NCBI GenBank assembly: GCA_964540415.1
Contig: CAZIMM010000051.1
Span: 1 to 14,053 of the forward strand
Length of the DNA: 14,053 bases
Reading direction: 5' to 3'
Origin: CAZIMM01 sp964540415
GTDB taxonomy: Bacteria > Bacillota > Clostridia > Oscillospirales > Acutalibacteraceae
Part shown: in pieces, positions 8,018-14,053 of the stretch
Layout of the letters: each line of letters opens with the position of its first letter
Numbering within the stretch: position 1 is the first letter of the stretch
Program-made: the position numbers and the translations under genes
Notes under the pieces: model-generated
What the model was told of the DNA's origin: nothing
Seen by the model: only the letters and a program-made list of their open reading frames with translations
Database searches by the model: none

Positions 8018-9664
8018 TCAGAATCCCCCATATATGAAATCTTCAGGATTAAAGTGTAAACCATACGCACCGTACACAAGAATAAGTACAAATATTGCCA
8101 AAATTATAAACCAGCGAACAGCAATATTTCTTTTACTTACCCATGTGATTATTGAGCTGCTTTGTTTGTTTTCATATATGCCGATAATTGCAACCAACGC
8201 GATTGAAAACGGAAGATAAAAATATAAAAATGCAAAAACAATCAGTAAATATTTCATGCTGCTGTTATCCGAAAGCAAAGTAGTAAATCTTTTTGCAAAG
8301 TTTTCGATAATAAAGCCGCGCAAACCTTTTGAGGACAGCAATATATCACTCGGAGTAAATGCACTCTTAATCATTCTGAATGCATCTATTGTGCTGTTTG
8401 CGCGGAAAAAGAGCGCGCCCACTCCGTAAATAAACCATGTTCTCACGCATTGGAATGCATGCCACAGCTTTGCGTCCCTTCTGATGTGCAAAAATTTCAA
8501 AACAGATTTAAACTGCGGTTCAAGTGCTTGCCCCAGGACAATAACAATCCAGAACCAAATGCCTTCAAATATATATTTCCAGCCGTTGCCGTGCCACATT
8601 CCCATGGCAATCCACAGAATAAGCATTCCGATGAACAAAGGAATAAGCTTTGCTGCTCTTTTGCCGAATTTTTTCTTGATTTTGCGCCCCATTTTGACCC
8701 ATGCCGATGATTTCAGAATGGGATACATAAGGTAATCCTTGAGCCACAATCCGAGCGTGATATGCCATCTCTGCCAGAATTCCTGAATTGTTCTGGAGAA
8801 AAACGGGGTGCGGAAGTTTTCGGGCAGCTTTACGCCGTAGCACTCCGATGCACCGAGAACAATATCCATGCAGCCTGAAAAATCATTGTATATCTGAATA
8901 ACGTACAATGCTGTTCCGAGCCACACAAAAGCGCCGTTGTATTTTTCCGGATAAGCAAAAATCAATGCTGTTGCGGGGGCAATGTTCTCTGCGATTACAA
9001 GCTTTTTGAACATTCCGAGCAGCATGCGTTCCATGCCCATCGTAACACACTCGGCGTTATAGCTTGTGCCCTTATAAAGCTGCGGAGCCAACTCCTTGTA
9101 TCTGGAAATAGGTCCCGAAAGCATCTGCGGATAGTATCCCGTAAAAAGAGCGAGCTTGAATATATTGTGCTCCGGCTCGGAAATTCCCCAATAAGAATCC
9201 GCAAGATATCCGACAATTTGAAGCGTGTAAAAGCTGATGCCGAGTGAAGCACACCAATGCATTTGGGGAATATCGGCAGACGAATTGAAAATTTTCAGAA
9301 TTCCCTCAACATTGCCGAGAAAAAAGTTTGTATATTTGAGTGCAGCAAGCATTCCGAGGTTAATACATACCGCTAAAACAAAAACTGTTTTAGCTTTTCT
9401 TTTTGCTTTGTCGGCTTCGCTGACATTGCCGCTTTCACGTTGCTTCTCTGCTTTTTTGTTTTGCTTGGCTGCATAATTTGAAGCAAAAAAGGAAACGGCA
9501 ATTGATGCAATGAGATATACTACGGTATATAAGGTACCTGCAAAATAATAGAATACTCCGCCGGAAATCAGCAAAGTAATCCATCTGTATTTTTTCGGAA
9601 AAATGTAGTAAACCAGCAGAGTTGCCAGAAAAAACACTATAAACTTTATAGAAAAAAGAGTCAT
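8018..9664 (-). CDS. MBOAT-family membrane O-acyltransferase (AlgI/DltB/PatA type)
   Basis: 548 residues from ATG 9664, preceded by GGGGG with 5 bases of spacing. An in-frame ATG at 9676 has a poorly placed site, and family members usually begin with MLF-type sequence, as here (MTLFSIKF). Many hydrophobic helices cover most of the length. Conserved MBOAT blocks are GYYPQMLSGPI (177-187), QIYNDFSGCMDI (257-268) and EFWQRWHITLGLWLKDYL (295-312). Next comes the invariant histidine block MGMWHGNGW (354-362) with His358. These enzymes sit in the cytoplasmic membrane and pass an acyl group from a cytoplasmic donor to a partner or glycan outside. With an ACP two genes upstream and an SGNH partner directly downstream, an ACP-borne donor is likely. 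A charged insert at residues 66-92 is predicted to be a cytoplasmic loop. Confidence 0.95.
   Translation of the reverse strand: MTLFSIKFIVFFLATLLVYYIFPKKYRWITLLISGGVFYYFAGTLYTVVYLIASIAVSFFASNYAAKQNKKAEKQRESGNVSEADKAKRKAKTVFVLAVCINLGMLAALKYTNFFLGNVEGILKIFNSSADIPQMHWCASLGISFYTLQIVGYLADSYWGISEPEHNIFKLALFTGYYPQMLSGPISRYKELAPQLYKGTSYNAECVTMGMERMLLGMFKKLVIAENIAPATALIFAYPEKYNGAFVWLGTALYVIQIYNDFSGCMDIVLGASECYGVKLPENFRTPFFSRTIQEFWQRWHITLGLWLKDYLMYPILKSSAWVKMGRKIKKKFGKRAAKLIPLFIGMLILWIAMGMWHGNGWKYIFEGIWFWIVIVLGQALEPQFKSVLKFLHIRRDAKLWHAFQCVRTWFIYGVGALFFRANSTIDAFRMIKSAFTPSDILLSSKGLRGFIIENFAKRFTTLLSDNSSMKYLLIVFAFLYFYLPFSIALVAIIGIYENKQSSSIITWVSKRNIAVRWFIILAIFVLILVYGAYGLHFNPEDFIYGGF
8024..8029 (-). promoter_or_regulatory. 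Ribosome binding site that fixes the SGNH protein start
   Basis: Minus-strand GGGGGA, 7 bases before ATG 8016. It lies within the last codons of the MBOAT gene, pointing to translational coupling. Confidence 0.6.
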
Positions 9665-9692
9665 ATGTACCCCCATCCGCCATGATGCAAAA

Positions 9693-10115
9693 CTATTTGT
9701 TGAAGCCTACCCTCATTTTCCCCGTGCAGACTTTAACCGAGCTTTGGTTTTCAATCGTTACTTTCAGCTCAATAGTTTTAAACACATCGCTTTTATCCTT
9801 GACATTACCGGTAATTTTAAGCTTGTCCCCAACGTAAACAGGCTTTCGGAAATTTGTCTCAACGCAATGAATAAGGCTGTATTTCCCCGGCAGATATACG
9901 CCCGCAAGGGTTGAAAAAAAGGACGCGGTAAGCATACCGTAAACAACACAGGACGGATGACCGCAGGACACAGCAAACTGAGCATCGCAGTGCAGCGGGT
10001 TTGTGTCCTGAGTGACGGCTCTGAATTTGTCCATCATATCCTGTGTTATTTCGGCATAAAAGTATTCGGTATGACCTATCTCAATGTCATCATATAAATA
10101 TTCGTTTATATTCAT
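9693..10115 (-). CDS. MaoC-like (hot-dog fold) hydratase/dehydratase
   Basis: 140 residues, the usual size of a single-domain MaoC or R-hydratase. The catalytic pair is present as Asp37 and His42 in QDTNPLHCD (36-44), followed by GMLTASFFSTLAG (60-72) and the PVYVGDKL strand. Known members add or remove water on 2-enoyl or 3-hydroxyacyl thioesters bound to CoA or ACP. Its start overlaps the ACP stop by ATGA and lacks a good ribosome site, so it is probably translated by coupling to the ACP. That makes an ACP-bound acyl group the likely substrate. It could instead be a thioesterase-like or inactive hot-dog protein, but the catalytic pair argues against this. Confidence 0.9.
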   Translation of the reverse strand: MNINEYLYDDIEIGHTEYFYAEITQDMMDKFRAVTQDTNPLHCDAQFAVSCGHPSCVVYGMLTASFFSTLAGVYLPGKYSLIHCVETNFRKPVYVGDKLKITGNVKDKSDVFKTIELKVTIENQSSVKVCTGKMRVGFNK

Positions 10116-10354
10116 TTTTGATTATTTTCAATTATATCAAGCATTTCGCCAACGTTTTTCATTCCGAGAACGTCCTTCATTCCGAACTTGAAGCCAAACG
10201 CGTCCTCAACCTCTGTAATCAATGTGATATGGGTGAGCGAATCCCAATCCTCGATGTCATCTGCAACAGTTTCTTCAGTTACAACGATGTCTTCATCATC
10301 AAATACATCGTGGAAGATTTCGTTTACCTTTGTCAGAATTTCTGCTCTTGTCAT
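10112..10354 (-). CDS. Acyl carrier protein
   Basis: 80 residues, very acidic. DWDSLTHITL (36-45) contains Ser39, the 4'-phosphopantetheine attachment site. The surrounding DSL differs from the DSLD/ETVEL pattern of the housekeeping fatty-acid carrier, and the position beside an FkbH gene marks it as a dedicated carrier. FkbH enzymes are known to load glyceryl units onto such stand-alone carriers. It starts 2 bases after the FkbH stop, with AAAGGAGA 8 bases upstream, and its stop overlaps the MaoC start by ATGA. Confidence 0.95.
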   Translation of the reverse strand: MTRAEILTKVNEIFHDVFDDEDIVVTEETVADDIEDWDSLTHITLITEVEDAFGFKFGMKDVLGMKNVGEMLDIIENNQK

Positions 10355-10356
10355 TT

Positions 10357-12087
10357 TTATTTCTCCTTTATATATGTTTTGTTTTTTACGAACGAATCAG
10401 TGTTGGCTTGGTATATGGTGTCGGAAATCTGTTCAAAGCCCATTCGGCTGTAAATATCCTTAACCATGGCGTTTTTGGGAGTTTTGATGTATTCCCCGAC
10501 AACGGAATTGAATCCGTTTTTCTGCGCTGTTTCAATGATGGTGTTGACGATGAATTCTTCCATACCCCTCTTTAATACACGGCAGCTCATAAGCCAAGTG
10601 TTTATAAACAGGATGCCGTCATCATGCTTTTCAAGAATAACAACGCTTATCAGACCGTGGTTTCCGAAGTTATCCTCCAGCGAAAAACTGATTGTCAGAT
10701 ATTTGTCACTTTCCGCAATATCGGCAATTTCCGCTTCGGTATACCGCACCGTTCTCAGATTGAACTGATTTGAACGCTGTGTGAGCTGAGAAATCCTCGG
10801 GAAATCAAATTGCCTGAAAGGACCGCTTTCCGCTTTCATTTCAAGGTTCTTGAGATAGTCATCGTATGTTTCAAATTTATCTTTTGCAATATTGCGGTTG
10901 AATTCGTCTTGGTATTGCTTTGTTCTTGATACGTCCTCCTCTGAATATGACGCGGTCTCAAACAAATTCAGGCTGCGCAGATATTCAAGATAAAGAGAGG
11001 GATCTTCCGGAAGCTCCGGCACTGTTATCTCGGGAATCATTGAATGGACAAGGTTGCGCTCAAAGGGGTTATCATCAATGAATACCATACTGTCAAAGCC
11101 GATATTGAGAGCTTTTTGTATTGAACGAATATTTTGCGCTTTATCTTCCCAGTTTGCAACAAAAGCAGAAATATCATCGAGACGGAGTATCATATCCGGG
11201 TGTTTGATGAACGGCTCCTTTGCCGCGTCCTCGTTGTTTTTGCTGCAAACCGCAAGAATTATTCCGCGCTGTTTCAGCTCTTTAAGCCATTGCTGAAAAT
11301 CCGAAAAAGCATGTCCGAGGCCAAGTTCCCCGATCTGAATTCCGTCAAGTCCGTCATCGCCGATAACGCCGCCCCACAGCGTATTATCCAAGTCGAGAAT
11401 GACACACTTCTTGAAGCTGCCGTTAAGTGCGCAAATAACATCGTTAACAACTCTTGCAATATCCGGAAGCACATCAAGAGAAATCGGAATTTTAGCAATA
11501 TAGTACAGCTTCGGGTCAAAATACTGGTTTCTGCCGATTCGGTTTTGAAGCGACATTATATCAACAATAAAAACATTTTTGCTTGACGAGGCAGCTGTGT
11601 TAAGCAAAAAATTCAGCTTTCTCAGCTGAAACAGAAATGATGACTCCGTGCCGTTTGCAAAGCTTCCGAAAACATTGTCATCAATTTCAGGAAAATTGAA
11701 CTGCAAAATTCTCGCCTTGCATGTGCTGCGGATTTTTTCCCAATATGAGCATATCTGTGAAACAGTTTTATCGGAGAAATTGCACCTTTCGGCAACCGGA
11801 GTTGAGCAATACTTTTCATAAAGTTTCTCCGTACATTGTATCATCAAAATATAATCCGGGTTAAAACTGTAAAGCTCGGAATCATCGTCAAAAACCTGAG
11901 CAAGAATCTGGTTGTAGTCGGCATCAAACACATCGAGCGCAACATTTCGTTCAACAGCATAGCCCTTTATGGCTTTGGCAATATGCTGTGTTGCGCAGTC
12001 ACCGAGTATCGCAAGCTTTTTTGATACAAAGCCTGTAGTATCCTTTTTGCAGTTTTTAACAAGAGCGGAATAGTTTATGTTGATCAT
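10357..12087 (-). CDS. FkbH-like HAD-IIIC protein, probable glyceryl-ACP forming enzyme
   Basis: 576 residues in three parts. Residues 24-220 form an SGNH-like N-terminal domain whose first block reads LGDCATQ, with Cys31 where hydrolases have Ser. Residues 227-350 are the HAD domain: LDLDNTLWGGVIGDDG has the nucleophile-type Asp232 and Asp234, CSKNN is motif II, and FIDDNPFER is motif III. Residues 425-560 form a GNAT-like domain (QLTQRSNQFNLRT, YSRMGFE). FkbH proteins take 1,3-bisphosphoglycerate, dephosphorylate the unit and load it on an ACP as a glyceryl thioester. The DLDNTLWGG signature and adjacent ACP support that role, but the substrate is not proven. It is the first gene of the operon. 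GGAG abuts the ATG with no spacing, an awkward start discussed with the leader micro-ORF. Confidence 0.9.
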   Translation of the reverse strand: MININYSALVKNCKKDTTGFVSKKLAILGDCATQHIAKAIKGYAVERNVALDVFDADYNQILAQVFDDDSELYSFNPDYILMIQCTEKLYEKYCSTPVAERCNFSDKTVSQICSYWEKIRSTCKARILQFNFPEIDDNVFGSFANGTESSFLFQLRKLNFLLNTAASSSKNVFIVDIMSLQNRIGRNQYFDPKLYYIAKIPISLDVLPDIARVVNDVICALNGSFKKCVILDLDNTLWGGVIGDDGLDGIQIGELGLGHAFSDFQQWLKELKQRGIILAVCSKNNEDAAKEPFIKHPDMILRLDDISAFVANWEDKAQNIRSIQKALNIGFDSMVFIDDNPFERNLVHSMIPEITVPELPEDPSLYLEYLRSLNLFETASYSEEDVSRTKQYQDEFNRNIAKDKFETYDDYLKNLEMKAESGPFRQFDFPRISQLTQRSNQFNLRTVRYTEAEIADIAESDKYLTISFSLEDNFGNHGLISVVILEKHDDGILFINTWLMSCRVLKRGMEEFIVNTIIETAQKNGFNSVVGEYIKTPKNAMVKDIYSRMGFEQISDTIYQANTDSFVKNKTYIKEK

Positions 12088-12098
12088 CTCCGGAGCAT
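12084..12098 (-). other. Possible leader micro-ORF overlapping the fkbH-like start
   Basis: Minus strand ATG CTC CGG AGA TGA encodes four residues (MLRR), and its TGA overlaps the main ATG at 12087 as ATGA. The predicted transcript starts only about 7 bases upstream of it. Seen directly in sequence; whether it is translated is unknown and chance is quite possible. Confidence 0.25.
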
Positions 12099-12111
12099 AA
12101 ATATTTTATGT

Positions 12112-12140
12112 AATATAACATAATTATAAAATTAAATCAA
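12112..12140 (-). promoter_or_regulatory. Sigma-A type promoter of the eight-gene operon
   Basis: On the minus strand TTGATT (12140-12135) is followed by 17 bases and TATATT (12117-12112). Transcription would begin near 12105, giving a leader of only about 18 bases before the FkbH start at 12087. The -35 matches the consensus at four of six positions and the -10 at five of six. Confidence 0.65.
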
Positions 12141-12738
12141 CCCTAACTAAAAATTAAAATTAATAATTCTGATGTGGTTCCAAAGAATGCCGAAGTCACT
12201 TTTTCGCCAAGTCGGCGATATCATCTGCTTCAAGTGAGGGCTTTCTTATGTCGGTTTAAATCCAGTTATTTGTACCATATAAGACCCTTTCGGAAATACA
12301 ATCGTGAGATCCATTTTTCATTTCGCGGTTTCGAAAATTTCTGCGCTTTCAAGGCTTTGATGTTTCAATCGTGATATTGTGCAAAGATACAACAGGTTGA
12401 CAGGGGTAAAAATCGCAAATAATCCTTGCCAGCCTTGATATACCTGAAAAATCGATTCCACCTTTTCACGAAACTATGTTCCGTGAAATAGTGCAATTTT
12501 TCGTGTATTAGTTTTGAAACCGCTCAGTAATTCAACAAAAACGTCCGGTGTTCTGTAAATGGTGTTGCTGAGCAAATCGGATTATTCTATTGATAAAATC
12601 ACATCAAAACCGCATAAGAAAATCAAGATGGTCGCAAAAATCGGTGATATTTTATAATTTATCAGGCAATATGATTTGCATTTTTCTGCTGCACAGAAAC
12701 GTAAAGTCATCACATTGCATTATTACGGTTTTATATTA
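12141..12738. other. Intergenic stretch between divergent promoters, no gene recognised
   Basis: No frame on either strand shows protein character plus a ribosome site. Small structures are visible: a hairpin TTTCACG/CGTGAAA at 12464-12488 with an 11-base loop, a short TCGCC/GGCGA hairpin near 12202-12217, and a direct pair CAATCGTGA at 12299 and 12366. The base composition is coding-like in places (12180-12420), so an old gene remnant is possible but not shown. Confidence 0.45.
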
Positions 12739-12767
12739 TTGATTTTACCGGCTTAATTTGATATACT
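12739..12767 (+). promoter_or_regulatory. Sigma-A type promoter of the GH172-like gene
   Basis: TTGATT (12739-12744), a 17-base spacer, then TATACT (12762-12767). Predicted transcription start is near 12774, 31 bases before the ATG. This excludes the in-frame TTG at 12772 as the start codon. Confidence 0.7.
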
Positions 12768-12790
12768 GTTTTTGCAAAATAATAATACCG

Positions 12791-12799
12791 AAGGAGGAG
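12791..12799 (+). promoter_or_regulatory. Ribosome binding site of the GH172-like gene
   Basis: AAGGAGGAG ends 5 bases before ATG 12805. It is a near-perfect match to the anti-Shine-Dalgarno sequence and sets the start codon. Confidence 0.85.
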
Positions 12800-12804
12800 C
12801 AAAA

Positions 12805-13881
12805 ATGTTTAACGGTCTCGGAGTTTCAATGTCAAATCTTTCAAGGATTTCAAATGCGAAGTCACGTTCGATATCTCCCGAAAACTTCACAGGCGATACG
12901 GGCAAGGGCGGTATGGCTTCGGACGGAACGGGCAAAAGCTGTGCGCGCGACCTCGGAATCGGCTGGAAGGTTTCACCGTCAGTGTCAATCAAGGCACATT
13001 CCGTTTTCGAGCTTGCGGATATCTGCGGCTCCGGCGCTGTTGAACATATGTGGATAACTCCTCAGGGCTCGTCCCGTTTTACGATAATCAGAATTTATTG
13101 GGACGGCTGCGAGTTCCCGAGCGTTGAATGTCCGATAGGCGACTTCTTTGCCTCGGCGTATATGTCGGATGGCTTTTCGCAGATATCCTCGCTTGCTGTC
13201 TGCGTCAATCCGTCGAGGGGACTTAATTGCTATTGGGAAATGCCTTTTCGCAAGCGCTGCCGGATTACTCTCGAAAACCTTGCGGATGACGACCTTGTTG
13301 TTTATTATCAAATTGACTACATTTTAACCGATGTCCCCGAGGACTGTGCATATTTCCACGCGCAATTCAGGCGAACCAATCCGCTGCCGTATAAAAGCGA
13401 TTACGTTATTCTTGATAATGTCAGCGGCAAGGGACAGTATGTGGGCACATATATGGCTTGGGGCGTGAATAACTCCGGCTGGTGGGGAGAGGGCGAGATA
13501 AAGTTCTTTATTGACTCCGATAAGGAGTACCCCACAATTTGCGGCACGGGCACTGAGGATTATTTCTGCGGCTCGAATAATTTTGACGTTAAGGGACGTT
13601 ATGCGGAGTTTTCAACGCCGTATTCGGGGCTCACGAAGATTATCCGACCGGACGGACTTTATTCCTCGCAGCAGAGATTTTCGCTTTACAGGTGGCATAT
13701 TACCGACCCGATAAGGTTTGATGAAAAACTGCGCGTAACGATTCAGGCGCTCGGCTGGCGGAGCGGCGGACGCTATCTGCCGCTGCAGGACGATATCGCT
13801 TCCGTTGCGTTTTGGTATCAGCTGCCGCCTTTTAACAAGTTCGACCCGCTCCCGAGCAAGGACGAGCTGGAGATTATTTAA
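12805..13881 (+). CDS. DUF2961 / GH172-type glycoside hydrolase
   Basis: 358 residues with no signal peptide or membrane segment, so cytoplasmic. Family blocks in order are HMWITPQ (81-87), IRIYWDG..FPSVECPIGDFF (95-115), CYWEMPF (142-148), WWGEGEIKFFIDSD (226-239), and GTGTEDYFCG (247-256). The acidic residues Glu229/Glu231 and Glu251 fall in the two blocks that hold the catalytic glutamates of characterised GH172 enzymes, which release D-fructofuranose or D-arabinofuranose from alpha-linked glycans. A retaining furanosidase role on an imported oligosaccharide is therefore likely; the exact sugar is not readable. Length fits a single-domain member. It has its own promoter and is divergent from the acylation operon. 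No clear terminator lies in the 172 bases that follow. Confidence 0.88.
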   Translation: MFNGLGVSMSNLSRISNAKSRSISPENFTGDTGKGGMASDGTGKSCARDLGIGWKVSPSVSIKAHSVFELADICGSGAVEHMWITPQGSSRFTIIRIYWDGCEFPSVECPIGDFFASAYMSDGFSQISSLAVCVNPSRGLNCYWEMPFRKRCRITLENLADDDLVVYYQIDYILTDVPEDCAYFHAQFRRTNPLPYKSDYVILDNVSGKGQYVGTYMAWGVNNSGWWGEGEIKFFIDSDKEYPTICGTGTEDYFCGSNNFDVKGRYAEFSTPYSGLTKIIRPDGLYSSQQRFSLYRWHITDPIRFDEKLRVTIQALGWRSGGRYLPLQDDIASVAFWYQLPPFNKFDPLPSKDELEII

Positions 13882-14053
13882 ATATCTAAGAATGTAAACA
13901 TGAGACGGCGTCACCGATGCCGACAAGCTGAAACACACGCAATATCAGGAGATTGCGGGTATATGGGACAGCCAAGAGCAATAACGGTGGGTACTTGCTG
14001 AACATACTGCGAATATAACAGAAAATCGGATTTTGGGTAATAATCAATACTAG

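Noticed and set aside
12299..12374. Direct pair CAATCGTGA, 67 bases apart, as a regulatory or insertion repeat
   Set aside because: Only nine bases, two copies, no flanking structure; expected by chance at this length scale often enough to ignore.
12464..12488. Hairpin TTTCACG/CGTGAAA as a terminator
   Set aside because: Seven pairs with an 11-base loop and no T-tract next to it, and no gene ends nearby.
13904..13984. Short plus-strand frame reading DGVTDADKLKHTQYQEIAG and ending at TAA
   Set aside because: It looks slightly protein-like but is preceded directly by a stop, has no start or ribosome site, and is only 26 codons; a relic cannot be distinguished from chance.

Overview
The window looks like a chromosomal segment from a Gram-positive anaerobe of the class Clostridia, perhaps a gut Oscillospiraceae/Ruminococcus-type organism. 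This is inferred from strong AGGAGG-type ribosome sites, sigma-A style TTGACA/TATAAT promoters with 17-base spacers, moderate GC, and the gene families present. Nothing in the sequence fixes the species.

Layout, left to right. (1) Positions 110-3085, minus strand: a large secreted parallel beta-helix protein built of two homologous units, the first cut short. It has its own near-consensus promoter at 3139-3167. (2) Positions 3086-4306: about 1.2 kb with no intact gene. It holds a frameshifted 3' end of an unrecognised plus-strand gene, a good rho-independent terminator (3488-3528), a 17-base palindrome, and a decayed HK97-type phage portal protein fragment (about 3980-4245). (3) Positions 4307-12087, minus strand: eight tightly packed genes read as one operon from a promoter at 12112-12140. 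In transcription order they are an FkbH-type HAD/glyceryl-ACP enzyme, an acyl carrier protein, a MaoC-type hydratase, an MBOAT membrane O-acyltransferase, a membrane-anchored SGNH-like (DltD/AlgX-type) partner, an aldo/keto reductase, and the N-terminal and C-terminal halves of a split transketolase. (4) Positions 12141-12738: no recognisable gene. (5) Positions 12805-13881, plus strand: a cytoplasmic DUF2961/GH172-type glycoside hydrolase with its own promoter, transcribed divergently from the operon. The last 172 bases hold nothing convincing.

How the genes may work together. The operon reads as an acyl-activation and export-acylation pathway. FkbH proteins are known to load a three-carbon glyceryl unit from 1,3-bisphosphoglycerate onto an ACP. 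The MaoC enzyme could modify the ACP-bound group, and the MBOAT plus SGNH pair would move it across the membrane onto a surface glycan, as DltB/DltD, PatA/PatB and AlgI/AlgX-type pairs do. The reductase and transketolase, locked into the same operon, suggest a dedicated supply or tailoring route for an unusual carbohydrate or hydroxy-acyl group. That combination is the best candidate here for an undescribed system; the actual acyl group and acceptor cannot be read from sequence.
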